A stretch of DNA of 64,000 nt from Closterium sp. NIES-65 (lineage: Eukaryota; Streptophyta; Zygnematophyceae; Desmidiales; Closteriaceae): NCBI GenBank assembly GCA_948144175.1, contig CANXME010000105.1, positions 868,001-932,000 on the forward strand. Reading direction: 5' to 3'. The notes beneath the pieces are model-generated. The model made no database searches. It was not told the DNA's origin and saw only the letters and a program-made list of their open reading frames with translations. Shown one piece after another: positions 10,806-22,596 of this stretch. Within the stretch, counting starts at the first letter, position 1. Each line of letters begins with the position of its first letter. A program made the position numbers and the translations under genes.

Positions 10806-10935
10806 TGTGAAACAAGTGAACAGGAATGGAATGACTAAGTCAGAGTTGGGTACAAATACAACCCTAGAAAGCTGTACCCCATATGTGCTACCCCACTATA
10901 GCCTACAAACATGCATCAGCTATAATACTCTGACA
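10806..10935 (-). repeat. 5' LTR of element B
   Basis: 130 bp. On the minus strand it is followed at 10805 by the primer binding site TGGTATAGAGCGGG, which resembles the initiator tRNA complement with one base missing. Confidence 0.95.
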
Positions 10936-13700
10936 GTGCTGAGCCTGGGGGTGCTACGCGTGGGGGTTCTGAGCCTGGGGGTACTGAGCCTAGGGGTGCT
11001 ACGCCTGGAGGTGCTGAGCCTGAGGGAGCTGAGCCTGCTCGTGGGGCGTCTAGCGGTGCTGAGCCTGGCGGTTCTCCGGGTGCTTCGTCTCGGCGGGAGC
11101 CACTCTCTCCACAGGAGCTGCGTGAGTGGTTTGCCCGGCGCTGGAGGCGAGCTGCTGGAGCTGGAGGTGCTGCGGGTACTGGAGGTTCTGCTGCTGCTGT
11201 GGGTGCTGGTGCCGCGGGTCCCGGCGGTGCTCGTACTCGGAGTACTAGAGCTGCTGGGCCTGCGGGTACTTCTGGAGCGAGAGCTGCTTCGGGTGCTGGC
11301 GCGGAGGATACTGCTGTCGGTCCTGGAGGCGGTCTTGCTGAGGGTGCTACTGGTACTGGTGGAGGTACTGAAGCTGGAGGTGCTGCTGGTGTTGGTGCTG
11401 CCGCTGGGGGTACTGGTGCAGTCCCTACTGTGTCTGGAGTCGCCGCGCGGCCTCGGCCGTACTTCGTTCCGCTCCTTCAGCAGGTTCTTGGTCTCCCGCC
11501 TTCTACTGGTCCTCCTCCTCCCTTAGAGTGTCCACAGCCTGTCCCGTCACAGTTACAGTTACAGCCGGCCTCCCCACTGCCTGCTCCGTCTCCCTACACT
11601 GGTCCTACTGGAGGTCTTGCTGAGCGTCGTGAGCCTGCGTCTCGCCCTGCGTCGCCTGTCCTTGCTGCTCGCACTAGTGGTCGCGGTTCGCGTCAGCGTC
11701 CTCCTCCTGTCCCTGGCACGCACCGGATGTCTCTGCGTTCGTCCACTGCTCCTCTGCGTGCCCCTTTGCCTTCTCCTCCTGAGTCTTCTCTTCCTACTCT
11801 TGCCGACCCGGAGTCGGACTCTCTTCGTGCTGCCAGTCCTACTGTCACGCGTCTCCTTGCTACTGTTGTCACTGACCCTTCCTTTGAGTCCACTGCTGCG
11901 ACTACCCTAGTTGCTGAGCTCGTCGACTTTGCTGCTCGCTGTCGTCTAGACTACGCTGCCAGTCTTGTTGCTGAGTCTGAGTCTGTCTGTCCTCCGTCCG
12001 TCGGGGGTGAGTGTGCCCTTGGCACGGACGTCCTTGAGGACAGGCAGGAGAAGTTCCAGTGCTTGGCCGCTGCTTCACCTCATCTCGTGTCCGTAGTGCT
12101 TACCCCTGAGGGAGACCCGGATGCACTTGACATCCCGAATCCGCGCTCTTACGCGGAGGGGATAGAAGGTCCCTACTCCTCTCAGTGGCAGACAGCTATG
12201 GACGCAGAGATGGCTTCCTGGAAGTCCACAGGCACCTACGTTGACGCCGTTCCCCCTCCTGGGGCGAACATCGTCAGTGGCATGTGGATCTTCAGAGTGA
12301 AGCGGCCGCCGGGTTCTCCGCCTGTCTTCAAGGCACGTTACCTGGCTCGTGGCTTCAGTCAGCGGCAGGGAGTTGACTACTTTCAGACCTTCTCTCCCAC
12401 CCCGAAGATGACCACTCTTCGGGTACTGCTGTACGTTGCTGCTCACCGTGACTACGAGCTGCACTCTCTCGACTTCAGCACAGCTTTCTTGCAGGGCAGC
12501 CTGCACGAGGAGATATGGCTGCGCCGCCCACCTGGCTTCACTGGATCGTTCCCTCCTGGTACCCAGTGGAGCCTCCGGCGTCCAGTTTACGGTCTCCGCC
12601 AGGCGCCACGTGAGTGGCACGACACACTGAGGACTACACTTGCGGCTCTTGGGTTTGCTCCTTCTACTGCCGACCCGTCGCTGTTTCTACGCACCGACAC
12701 CTCTCTGCCGCCGTTCTACATCCTCGTGTACGTCGACGATTTGGTCTTTGCCACAGCTAACACTGCTGGATTCGCCTACATGAAGTCCGAGCTGCAGAAC
12801 AGACACACGTGCACATACCTGGGTGAACTGCGCAGCTACCTTGGCTTGCAGATCACCCGGGACAGAGCACGCCGCACCATTACCCTGACTCAGTCACACA
12901 TGGTGCAGCAGGTCCTTCAGCGCTTCGGCTTCACGTACTCCTCGCCTCAGGCCACTCCTCTGCCTACTCGCCACTCGCTCTCAGCTCTGCCTTCGGATGA
13001 GTCCGTAGAGTCGAGTGGCCCGTATCCAGAGCTTGTTGGCTGCCTCATGTACCTGATGACCTGCACACGACCTGACCTTGCATACCCTCTTAGCATTCTC
13101 ACACGCTATGTTGCTCCTAGGAGACACCGACCAGAGCACATGGCTGCAGCGAAGAGGGTGTTGCGCTACTTGTGCAGTACGTCGGGCATGGGGCTAGTGC
13201 TTGGAGGGCACAGTCCAGTGGTCCTTACTGGGCACGCAGACGCTTCTTGGGCTGACGACCAGGCTACGCAGCGGTCGTCACAGGGTTACACCTTCAGCCT
13301 TGGTTCCGGTTCTTTCTCTCGGCGAGCTACTCGCTCGTCTTCTGTTCTCGGCTCCAGTTGTGAGGCTGAGATCTACGCTGGGGCCATGGCTGCACAGGAG
13401 CTTCGCTGGCTCACCTACCTGCTCACTGACCTCGGAGAGCCGCCTCGTTCTCCTCCAGTGTTGTACGTAGACAACAAGGCCATGCTGGCCTTGTGTCGAG
13501 AGCAGCGACTGGAGCACAGAACAAAGCACATTGCTCTCCGCTACTTTCTTGCTCGTGAGCTACAGCAGCGTGGACAGTTGCGGCTTGCGTACGTGGCCTC
13601 TGAGGCCAACACTGCTGATGTTTTCACCAAGGCACTTCCGCCTTGTGATCATCAGCGCTTCTGCACTCAGTTGGGTCTTGTCCCTGTCTTGCCTCACTTG
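10936..13700 (+). pseudogene. Element A reverse transcriptase and RNase H (second half of pol)
   Basis: After the GTGCT duplication the frame opens at 10941 with EPGGA-type linker repeats. The insertion of B plus its duplication (7336 bp) keeps this frame in register with the shifted frame left of B, so element A has one frameshift (near 3450) apart from its insertions. RT with ILVYVDDLVF lies near 12720, RNase H with GSSCEAE near 13350 and ADVFTK near 13620. Element C interrupts at 13700; the original stop codon is the TGA at 19805-19807 on the far side of C. Confidence 0.92.
13696..13700. other. target site duplication of element C (left copy)
   Basis: ACTTG immediately left of element C, repeated at 19791-19795 immediately right of it. 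Confidence 0.92.
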
Positions 13701-14143
13701 TGTTGGGCTGGAAAAATTAGCCCTTAGGATCTTTGCAGAGGAGAACTCTTGGGTAGAAACTTGTAATAGCGGAAGCGTTTAATGAGGATTGTGAACCGAC
13801 CTTGCACTGGTGTGTGAGAGCAAAGTAGATTGAATTAAACAAGCAAATACAAGGATTTATATAAGAGTACAGGGAATACGAATAGATAGGTAGATAACTG
13901 TATTGCTGTTGCGGTTCGATACAGTGCGACTCGGGCAACTGCTCTGTAACGAGTCAGTTGTGTGTCCTTAACTGTCGCGCTGTGATTGTCGAGTCAAAGG
14001 TCAGCGACCTTTGACTTTCTCGTAACCTCCAGGCGGTTACCCTAACCTCCGAGGTTGACTCGATGCTTCGATTGGGACTGCTTTGCTTGGTGCCTTGGGT
14101 TTTGATACGACAGAAGCGCACTTAGGACTTATTGTTTCCAACA
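13701..14143 (-). repeat. 3' LTR of element C (443 bp)
   Basis: TGTTGG...CCAACA ends. Nearly identical to 19348-19790; one difference is visible (a T/C in the stretch gggactgctt near 14080). Confidence 0.95.
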
Positions 14144-17100
14144 CTCCCCTTCGCTTCTGGAGTGTCGCTGCTGGTGACGTGGCCTTGTCCAGTCCGCATC
14201 ATGCAGTATTCGGACTTCTGCTTTCCGAGTTTCTTGGTCAAGTAATCGGCTGCCATCTCGGATGTTGGACAGTACGACAGATCGAGTTTCCCTTTTTCTA
14301 TCTCGTCCTTCACGAAGAAATAGCGCAGGGCGATGTGTTTCGTCCTGTTTGCGAAGCCGTTTTTGTTGGCGATGCGAATTGCCGACTGGTTGTCGCAGAA
14401 CACGGTGAAGCTGGGTAACTCGGCTAGCTTCGCTTCTTCCAGTAGTTCGCGAAGGTAAAGTCCCTCCTTGGTGGCTGAGCAGAGTGCAATATATTCTGCT
14501 TCTGCTGAAGATAGTGCGATTAACTCCTGCTTGCTCGACTGCCAGGAGATAGGACCGATAGGCTCAAGGCGGTAGACATAGCCGGTGCGTGAGCGCCTGT
14601 TGTCGGTGTCGCCGGCGTGATCGGCGTCGACGTAGCCGATTAGCTTGGTCGGTGTAGTCACGTTTTTGTGATAAGTTAGTCCGATCGTCGCGGTGCTGAC
14701 GAAGTAGTGGAGAGCACGATCGAGTTCCGCCAAATGCTCTGCTTCGGGTCTCTTGAGATAGGTAGCGAGCTGACTCGCGGAGTAGGATAGGTCGGGACGG
14801 CATGTGACTGCTGCGAAAAGAAGGCATCCAAGCTTCTTCTGATAGTCGCGTATGCCGGCGGGTTTAAGTAGAGTAGATTGCCCTTTTTCGGTTCCTGACG
14901 CGTAGCGATAAGGCGTGGAGATGGCGCTTGGTGTGAGACGAAAGCGTTTCGCGATAGTGTCGGCGTACTTCTCGGCGCTTAGGTAGATTGTGTTTTCTTC
15001 CTCACGGATGTTGAGCCCGAGGTATTGCGTAACCGTAGAAGAGACCGTGAGCGTGAGGTCTTTCTGGAGCTCCCCTTCAAACCACGTGGCGATGTCGTCG
15101 GTTGACCCAATGTAGAGGAGATCGTCCACATAGACGATTAGTAGGACGTAATCGCCTCCTTTTGTGAGGCGATACATGCCCTGGTCATGCGGGAGTTGTT
15201 TGAAGCCGATGCGGATGAGGCGGGCGTGTAGGTACTGCTGCCACAGTCGCGGTGCCTGCTTGATCCCATAGAGTGATTTGAGTAGTTGACACACTCGGTT
15301 GGGTTCGCCGTGGGAGCCGTGCGGGAGTTCAACGAAGATTTCTGCATCCACAGGTGCGTAGAGAAATGCGTTCGCAACGTCGATTTGTCGCAATTTCCTT
15401 TTCTTCATAGCGGCGACGGCGATGAGGATTCGGAGTGAGGTGTGGCGACTGACCGGAGCGAAGGTTTCGGTGTAATCTCTTCCGTGCTCCTGGTCGAAGC
15501 CACGTACGACCCAGCGGGCTTTGAATTTGTCGATGGTGCCATCAGCTTTCGTCTTCACACGGAAGACCCATTTTCCGGTAAGAATGTTTTTATTTTGAGT
15601 TACGCCGATGGGAACAATTTTCCAGGTGTTGCGCTCCTCCAGTGCCTTCAGCTCTTTGTCCATAGCTTCACGCCATTTCTCCCTGTGTTCCCCCCCCAGA
15701 GCCTGCTGAACCGTCGCAGGCTCCTCAGGAATGCCGGCGCCATGGACCGCGGTGACGAGACCAAGGATTTGCAGCCCAGTCTGTGAGTATCGAGGGAGTT
15801 CTGGATCCTCGGGATAAGCTGCTTCGTCTCCCGTTTCTGGGTCGGGCATGAAATTTGGCCCTACCCTTTCTGCTTCGTTGGTGTTGACTGTCACAGGTGT
15901 TACGTAACCATCGTCGGCGAAACGGTAGAAGATTTCGGCGTTGTTACTGTCGCGAGGATTATCCTCATCCATGGGCACGTCGACGGAGCAGTATGGGAGA
16001 GGTCCGGCTTCTTCTGAGGCGCTGTCGACGTTCTGTTCATCCCAGTTTGCTTCGTCCGCTGCTGACGCGAAGGCTCGGTCACCACGAAAACCACTGGTGA
16101 GGTCCCGATTCTCGTGCAAGTTGGCGAGGTACGTCTGAAGGGTGAGTCTTTCGTAGAAGATCACGTCACGTGCTGCTACTGTTTCCTTTGTGTGGACGTC
16201 GAAGATTCTCCATGCGTTGTAATTTTTCTCGATGCCGAGGTGTAGTCCCCACTGTGCCCGTTGTGAAAATCTTCCCGCTCGTGCTTCTGGGGGTCTGTAC
16301 TGTACCATGCACCCGAAAACTCGTAACATTTTCGTGCTGCCCTGCTTCCCTGTCCACAGCAGATGCGGTGATGCGTTGTTCGGAAGTGACGACGACGACA
16401 ACAAGTTGTGCAGCATGACAGCGTGGTCCATTGCTGCTGGCCACTGGTGGTTGGGTAGCCGCATGCCACGTAACAGTTTGCGCATGCTGTTCTGCAGGGT
16501 CCTGTTCAGTCGTTCTGCAACACCTTGCTGCTGATGTGCGTAGGGAAGGGAGAGGAGTTGCTTGATCCCCCTTTCCGCCAAGAACTGCTTGAAGCGCTGA
16601 GAGGTGTACTCGCCACCTCCGTCTGACTGGAATTTTTTCAGTTGTGTTCCAGACTCTCTCTCTGCTATCGGTAGCTAGGCGGCGAATGCTGCGAGCGCCA
16701 TGTCGCGGCTGGGTAGGTTGCGATGCCAGACGTATCGAGTGGCAGCGTCGATGAAGGTGATGGTGTAGTTGTAGTTGACTTGTCCTGGTTCGCGATTGTA
16801 GAGGATGTCGCTATAGACCTTTTCGAGTGGTGCGTACGCTGGAGCGCTCGGGTTGTGATGTGAAGCAAACGGTCGATGAGGTAAGTCAGCTTCGGGACAT
16901 ATAAGGCAAGTCCCTCGTGCCTTCTGGAGTTCTCTGCCATCGGGTAAAAGTAGAGAGTCTTTGTCGAGGACTCCTGCTCTTATCGTGTTATTCAAAACCG
17001 TGTTGCTTGGATGTCCTGTGTGTGCGTGCCAGATCTCTTCAGAGGCGCGGTGTCCGGGTGAACGCTGATATGCGTCGGAGTTGGAGTAAAAGCTGGCGAC

Positions 17101-19296
17101 GAGGTTGGCGCTTCGGTGGACTTCACGCTGAGTCGGATTCAGCTGTTGCGCGGGTGTTGGTGGTGCTTCGTCGACTGTGACTGGTGTCGTTGTTTCTGCT
17201 GCTGCTGATGTTGTTGTTGCTGCCGATGTTGTTGCTGCTGTCGATGTTGTTGCTGCTGCCGATGTTGTTGCTGCTGTCGATGTTGTTGCTGCTGTCGATG
17301 TTGTTGCTGCTGCCGATGTTGTTGTCTCTGCTTCTTGTTGAATCGTTGCTAACGCTCTTGTTCGTTCTGCTTCAGGGATAGTGTGGGAGTACCAGAAACC
17401 TCCCGGGCTGAAGTCGGGGTCGAGATCCGGAGGGTGTGTCCAATCAGCAAAGTTCACAATGGCGTCGCTGTCTGCAGTGCCGAGGTCGGGAGCGAAGTCG
17501 AGGACGAAGACATTGTTCTTCAGCACTGCTTTCCCGATGTAGAGACCGCCTCTCCCGTGGTAAAGCTTGAACTCCTGGGTCGTGCTGTCGGCTTCCAGAT
17601 GAATTCCTTTCGCCATCAACTGGCTAACGCTCAGTAAGTTGTAGCCGAGTCCTTCAGCGATGAGTACCTTAGACATGTGCAGTATGACATTTGTTTCTCT
17701 TGACTGAAGCTGTACCACTCCTTGTCTTAGTGTGCGCAGGTTTTGGTTGTTGGCAACCGTGATGATTACTTCCCGTTGGAGTCGATGTTCGCGTTGTACG
17801 AAACGCCCGGACGAGCACATGTGTTGCCCGCAGCAACTGTCCAAGAACCAGGTGTCTTGGCCGGACGGTTCACTTTGAGCGATAGCGGCGTAAGTCGGAT
17901 TTGGATGGAGTAATTCGCGACGAGGCGTCCTTTTGTCGAGTTCCTCTTCCGGTGAGTAATGGGGTGGTGACTCTGTTATGCAAGAGTCGTTTATCTTGAC
18001 CATGCAGTTGACTATATGTCTTGCTCCTTGTGCAGGTTGTCCAGTTGAGGTCGTTGAAGCTTGAATCGTGGTTGTCGAACTTGCTTGTGTCGAAGCAACT
18101 TGGGTGCTTGAAGGCCGCAGTTGTCGCTGTGGTGTTGTCTGTCGAGACGGGCAGTGCGTGCGTGGGTGTCCTGATGTCTTGCAGATGTGACAAAATGGAG
18201 GTACTAACTTCGGCTGCTGCTGTCGATTGGTGTAGTAGTTGTGTCGTCGCTGAGTATGGAAAGCAAACTCCGGTGCTAATGTCCTTTTCTTGTGTCTTTC
18301 TTCTTGTAGGTCCATATCTTGCTGCTCGGCGTGAATTTCTGCGCAAAGTGCCGCTTCGGAGATCCTCCCGTGTGCTCGAAGAATTGCTTTGGTGGCGCGC
18401 CACTGAGGACCGAGGCCGCCGATGATGACTGTCACGAAGGCGTCTTCAGAGATTGACCCTCCACATCGAAGAAGCTTGTCGCGCAATTCGCGACATCGGC
18501 TGATATACGCCAACCTTTTTTCTCCTGGTTTCATTTCCACTGTTGTCAGCTGCGCCATTAACCTGCTCTGGTTTACACTGTCTGTTGCCTGGTACAGGTT
18601 CTTCAGATGGCCGTACGCGAGTTCCGCCGAGTTGCCGAAGTTCCGGTAAGAGCGAATGTTCTGCTGCTGGGTTGGTGTGATGTTTCTCAGTAGAATGGTA
18701 TACGCCATCATGGATTGGTACGTATACTGCTGCTTTTCATACTGTGTCCCGTTTGCTGGATACTGCAGGGATCCGTAGAAGAAGCCGAGTATCTGCGCGC
18801 CCTCCATCATCAACTCGAATTCAAAGGACCAGGTAAAGAAGTCCTTTCCGTCGAAAGGTCTTGACGTCTGAAGTTTCAGAACATGCGCGAACTGCGACTG
18901 TACTTGTAAGGCATCCATTGGTTTGTCTTGCGCAGGTGGAGGTTGAGGCAGGAAGCTGATCGACCCGCGTTCGTACGGGGCGAAGGTGGGTTGCTGCTGT
19001 TGATTCCCTCGCGCGTATGACGACCCGTCAAGGCTCATGGGTGTCACTCCGTTGTTGCTGTTGTGTGTCTGTGCAGGTCCCGACTGCTGGTGTTGCTCGT
19101 AGAAGGACATGAAGGAGAAAAATTTCTCCATCATGCTCTGGTCGAAGTCAGAACGATGGTTCGTGGGGGTCTCCGTTGACGTTCCCCTTGGTCTTGCTGC
19201 CGTGCCTTCCTCTGTCTGCAGGCCAGAGGCTGGCGGTGGAGTAGGAGTAGTGCCCGAGGAGCCATTAGGGGAGCTCCTTTCCTTGTTTGTTGCCAT
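14122..19296 (-). pseudogene. Element C gag-pol with one internal UAG
   Basis: One frame of about 1725 codons. From ATG 19296: a Ser/Pro/Thr-rich start, UBN2 gag (FDGKDFFTWSFEFELMM), a CCHC zinc knuckle (CHICKTSGHPRTHC), protease motif FLDSCCGQHM, a Thr/Ala repeat linker (about 17180-17340), integrase HHCC site (HAHTGH, CLIC), integrase core (first Asp in VYSDILY, then SDGGGEY and VAERLNRT), RT with IVYVDDLLYI and RNase H with ALSSAEAEY. An in-frame UAG at 16675-16677 falls inside the integrase core; the frame is the same on both sides. The protease motif has Cys where the usual motif has Gly. Confidence 0.93.
17180..17345 (-). repeat. Thr/Ala-coding tandem repeat in element C
   Basis: A run of a roughly 24 bp unit (tgttgttgctgctgtcga and variants) encoding SAATTST-type repeats between the protease and integrase regions of element C. 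Confidence 0.8.
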
Positions 19297-19347
19297 GTCT
19301 TGTAATGATCAAAAAGTTAGAGTTTTCCCCTGTCAGCTCTCATACCA

Positions 19348-19790
19348 TGTTGGGCTGGAAAAATTAGCCCTTAGGATCTTTGCAGAGGAGAACTCTTGGG
19401 TAGAAACTTGTAATAGCGGAAGCGTTTAATGAGGATTGTGAACCGACCTTGCACTGGTGTGTGAGAGCAAAGTAGATTGAATTAAACAAGCAAATACAAG
19501 GATTTATATAAGAGTACAGGGAATACGAATAGATAGGTAGATAACTGTATTGCTGTTGCGGTTCGATACAGTGCGACTCGGGCAACTGCTCTGTAACGAG
19601 TCAGTTGTGTGTCCTTAACTGTCGCGCTGTGATTGTCGAGTCAAAGGTCAGCGACCTTTGACTTTCTCGTAACCTCCAGGCGGTTACCCTAACCTCCGAG
19701 GTTGACTCGATGCTTCGATTGGGACTGCTTCGCTTGGTGCCTTGGGTTTTGATACGACAGAAGCGCACTTAGGACTTATTGTTTCCAACA
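19348..19790 (-). repeat. 5' LTR of element C (443 bp)
   Basis: Same sequence as 13701-14143; on the minus strand the primer binding site follows at 19347. Confidence 0.95.
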
Positions 19791-19795
19791 ACTTG

Positions 19796-19822
19796 CTCAC
19801 CTCTTGACCTTGCTTGTACTGT

Positions 19823-19863
<41 letters not shown>

Positions 19864-20034
19864 GCTCTTGCTTGTCTAGCCTTATATATATATGTACTCC
19901 TGCATGTGAACTGGCCTTGTACTTGTGCTCGGAATGTGTGGTGACTTTGTGATCCACCCTGAGCTTTGTTTTGTTTTGCTTTGCTTGACTGGTCTTGTGA
20001 CCCCCTGTTCTCCCCCATTTTGCCTACGGGTGTG
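19796..20034 (+). mobile_element. 3' non-coding region of element A
   Basis: Starts with the last two codons and TGA stop (19805-19807) of element A pol, then an AT-rich tail with a (TA)n tract at about 19826-19860. It is homologous to 3735-3945 of element B on the opposite strand. Confidence 0.88.
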
Positions 20035-20165
20035 TGTCAGAATATTATAGCTTATGATTTTGTGTAGGCTGTAGTGGGGTATCCCATAGGGGGTACAACC
20101 CAATTAGGGTTAGTACTTGTACCCACTTCATTCAGAGTTCATTCATTATCGTTTCAGTTTTCTCA
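20035..20165 (+). repeat. 3' LTR of element A (131 bp)
   Basis: TGTCAGAATATT...TTTTCTCA, followed by the ATCAG duplication at 20166-20170. Confidence 0.95.
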
Positions 20166-20170
20166 ATCAG

Positions 20171-20735
20171 AAAAGTGATTCTTCCGTTTTCAAAGAATCA
20201 CCTTCTTCCGTCTCACTAGGGCGGAACCTTTCCGCGAAGGGGGAGAGAATAAGGACAGAAGACGGCGCGGAAGCAATGTTTGGAGGTGTTCGCGTCGCTG
20301 CTGCTAAACACATGCGTTTCGATTTTCGGAAAGTTTACCCCACAGCCCGTACTGTTTGGCCCTCGATAATGCAATTAGAAGCTTAGAAACATTTTTCTGC
20401 CGCCCTTCTTCCGTGGCTGCCGAACTGAGCCTAGAAATTTGTCCAATACGAATTCGCCTTACACTGAGAAATTTGTGATCGGGTCGAATCTGACTAGAGG
20501 TTGGCCTGATAGGGGCCCCGTAGGAACACGCTCTAAGGCATTAAATCTCGTTTTCATTCGGCGACATGCTTGTGGCTATGTACACACCCTAATACATTAT
20601 GACAAAGAAAGGTACTGATAAATGTACTAGCTTCCAGTTGCCACAGCACATTTGTCCGTGGGAACAGAAGCAAATACAAAAAAAAGGCTAAGGTACCGTA
20701 CGTAAAGCCTGCTGTGACAAGATGACATGCTGCAT
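20171..20735. other. non-coding host DNA right of the nest
   Basis: No convincing gene, RNA or repeat is seen here. It continues the host sequence cut at position 227. Confidence 0.5.
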
Positions 20736-21164
20736 TTAGAGCGACACAGTCTTGCGAAGGGGAGCGAGCTCAGCGTTCTCTTCGCATTGAGGTGTCCGCG
20801 TCGTCGTCGTTACACGCTTAGGTGTGCCGTTGCGCGTTCCAAGGATCTCTTGACGATGGACAGACATTCCGCAGGCACTGGAGATTGAAGCCTCTTCATC
20901 TTCATCGAACGCTGCCAGGCGAGATCGACGCACGGAACCGTGTCGGCAACCTAAAACGCGTGCGCGTGTCAGTTTAATGTCATCAGGTGAGTGCGCGCCG
21001 GAACGACGATCCAAGTCGTCGACGTACACAGCAACAGCTCCATGCATAGCCGGTGTGAGTCTCGAAGCTGACGTGGCCAAAGTAGAGGCCATCCCGCATG
21101 TGTCGGCGATAGGCGAACGAGGCATGCAGGCGCGAACGAAAGCCAGAGAGGCAGAAGATTCCAT
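20736..21164 (-). CDS. unknown small protein, paralogue of 22597-23142
   Basis: ATG 21164 to stop at 20736, 142 residues. I do not recognise the family. It shares with the ORF at 22597-23142 a core around TRARVLGCRHGSVRRSR (residues about 70-86) followed by an acidic stretch (DEDEE), and a second weaker similarity near the C-terminus (ILGTRNGTPKR). The protein is basic and Ser/Ala-rich, with no signal peptide or membrane segment. The two copies keep the same order of motifs on the same strand about 1.4 kb apart, which argues that both are or were genes. Introns may be missed. Confidence 0.45.
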   Translation of the reverse strand: MESSASLAFVRACMPRSPIADTCGMASTLATSASRLTPAMHGAVAVYVDDLDRRSGAHSPDDIKLTRARVLGCRHGSVRRSRLAAFDEDEEASISSACGMSVHRQEILGTRNGTPKRVTTTTRTPQCEENAELAPLRKTVSL

Positions 21165-22172
21165 AATGGATTCTAGGGTTTGACAATGAAGCTTAACCTC
21201 AGCTTGCGAGGGGTTCGCTTAAACGGCAACGTGTAGATACGTGCTTTTTACTAGGGTCAAATGAGAAAGTAGCTGGAGTGGTTCACTCAAATTGAGGGTA
21301 GGAATAATTTGTACGGAGAGGGCAAGTGCTGCAGATACGAGATAAAGTGCGATGGTAGCGAACCTTTTATGCGCTTTGGAGCAGTGATGGGTGTTTGACG
21401 GATCAGTGGCAGAAAATCACGAGACGAGGGGAGGAGGGCGGAACCAGGCAAGGCGGAGAACAGAGCGGAAGGGAGGCGGGGTGCAGCGTTGAAGCATGGG
21501 CGGAGCCTCAATTGAAGCGCACACGAAAGGCTGGCGGGCAGAACATGCTTTGGTTGGCTGCGCGGAACGAGTATGGCGGACCAGGCTCCAGGTGCCAGTG
21601 TTGTCTGTGGGGGAAGGGATTCGAGTTTGATTTTGTGGGAATCATTTCCACTGGGAGCACGAGGCCCCACCTGAGGTGGTTTGGGTTATCATGTGGGTAG
21701 AAATATCCACTCTTCCCGCCCAAGCTGCACTGACCATGAATTTGGAGGGTCAACAACACGCAGAATCAACTGGTGTTGAAAAATGCTGTAGGCTAAAATC
21801 AAATCCTTTTGCTTCGATATAGCCTCGGGGGCGTTTCCGCAGCATCTATAACACACTGTAGACATCGTTGACCTGGAACCTGACACGATCCTCCTTACCC
21901 CTCCAGCGGATTCGATTACACTGACTGTTTCCAGGGGTGGCAGGAGAGGGTGTGATGTAACGCACGTGAGATGCACCGACTGAACAGCTCGTACATTCTT
22001 CGTTGAAACCCACGTGACGTTGTCATCAGGGCACAAATGATGATTGAAGTGGTGTGTGGTTGGCCCCGAATCTCATCACCCTAGTCTCTCCCCAGAGAAC
22101 GCAACCATTTTGTGGAGGGGAAGAAAGGCAGGGGCGGCGGAAATGATTGAAGATGGGTGGAAAGTGTGCCCA

Positions 22173-22212
<40 letters not shown>

Positions 22213-22596
22213 TGTGTGTGTGTGTGTGTTGTGTGTGTGTGTGTGTGTGTGCGTGTGAGTTTACGCGTTGAACAAAGATTGAAGAGGGTTGTGTATGCGC
22301 CTGTGCGGTGGTGAGGGGCGGGGAGGGAAAACGGTGAGAAACCATTCCTGGAATCCTTAACCAGAATACTCGCTACTGTTCCTTCAATATTGTGATGCCA
22401 TTTCTTGCAGAACTGAGTGTATGCTATGTAAGTTGGAAAATCTTATCCACACATGCTTATAATGCTATCCATCGACTCTGAACATGTAAGTCTGATCAGG
22501 GAGATAAAAGTTTTGTCGATTAACGTATCTGAACATGTAAGTCTGAACGTTCTATATATGTAGAGAATAACAAATGCAGTTTTAATCAACATCAAT
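21165..22596. other. intergenic stretch with a (TG)n microsatellite
   Basis: No gene recognised. A long TG tract with a few interruptions lies at about 22174-22257. Confidence 0.6.
22174..22257. repeat. (TG)n dinucleotide microsatellite
   Basis: About 40 TG units with a GGG and a TT interruption. Confidence 0.95.

Larger units (their letters stand above)
3605..10935 (-). mobile_element. Element B: young copia retrotransposon inserted in element A
   Basis: A 7331 bp minus-strand copia element with 130 bp LTRs (3605-3734, 10806-10935) differing at one position, and GTGCT duplications on both sides. Read on the minus strand: LTR, primer binding site (10805 down), GC-rich leader, gag from ATG 9848, Gly-rich linker, Cys/His cluster, protease, integrase, RT, RNase H to the stop at 3946, 3' region, LTR. 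Its protein is close to element A throughout, so both are one family. Despite its youth it carries a frameshift in the Gly-rich tract and two in-frame stop codons. Confidence 0.96.
13701..19790 (-). mobile_element. Element C: copia retrotransposon of a second family, inserted in element A
   Basis: A 6090 bp minus-strand copia element with nearly identical 443 bp LTRs (13701-14143 and 19348-19790), ACTTG duplications, a primer binding site TGGTATGAGAGCTG at 19347 down, and a purine-rich tract next to the 3' LTR (about 14144-14160). A single gag-pol frame runs from ATG 19296 into the edge of the 3' LTR, broken by one UAG. Its proteins differ strongly from those of A and B. Confidence 0.96.
228..20165 (+). 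mobile_element. Element A: Ty1/copia retrotransposon, interrupted by two later insertions
   Basis: A complete plus-strand copia element bounded by LTRs 228-358 and 20035-20165 and flanked by ATCAG at 223-227 and 20166-20170. Its own DNA is 228-3604, 10941-13700 and 19796-20165; the rest is elements B and C plus their target duplications. Order of parts: LTR, primer binding site, GC-rich repetitive leader, a shortened gag end, protease, integrase, RT, RNase H, AT-rich 3' region, LTR. It lacks the N-terminal gag domain found in its relative B and has a 1-nt frameshift near 3450, so it is defective. By count the LTRs differ at about 4 of 131 positions, older than B and C as the nesting requires. 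Confidence 0.95.

Noticed and set aside
22044-22345. VCVCVC or THTHTH proteins
   Set aside because: Translation of a (TG)n microsatellite.
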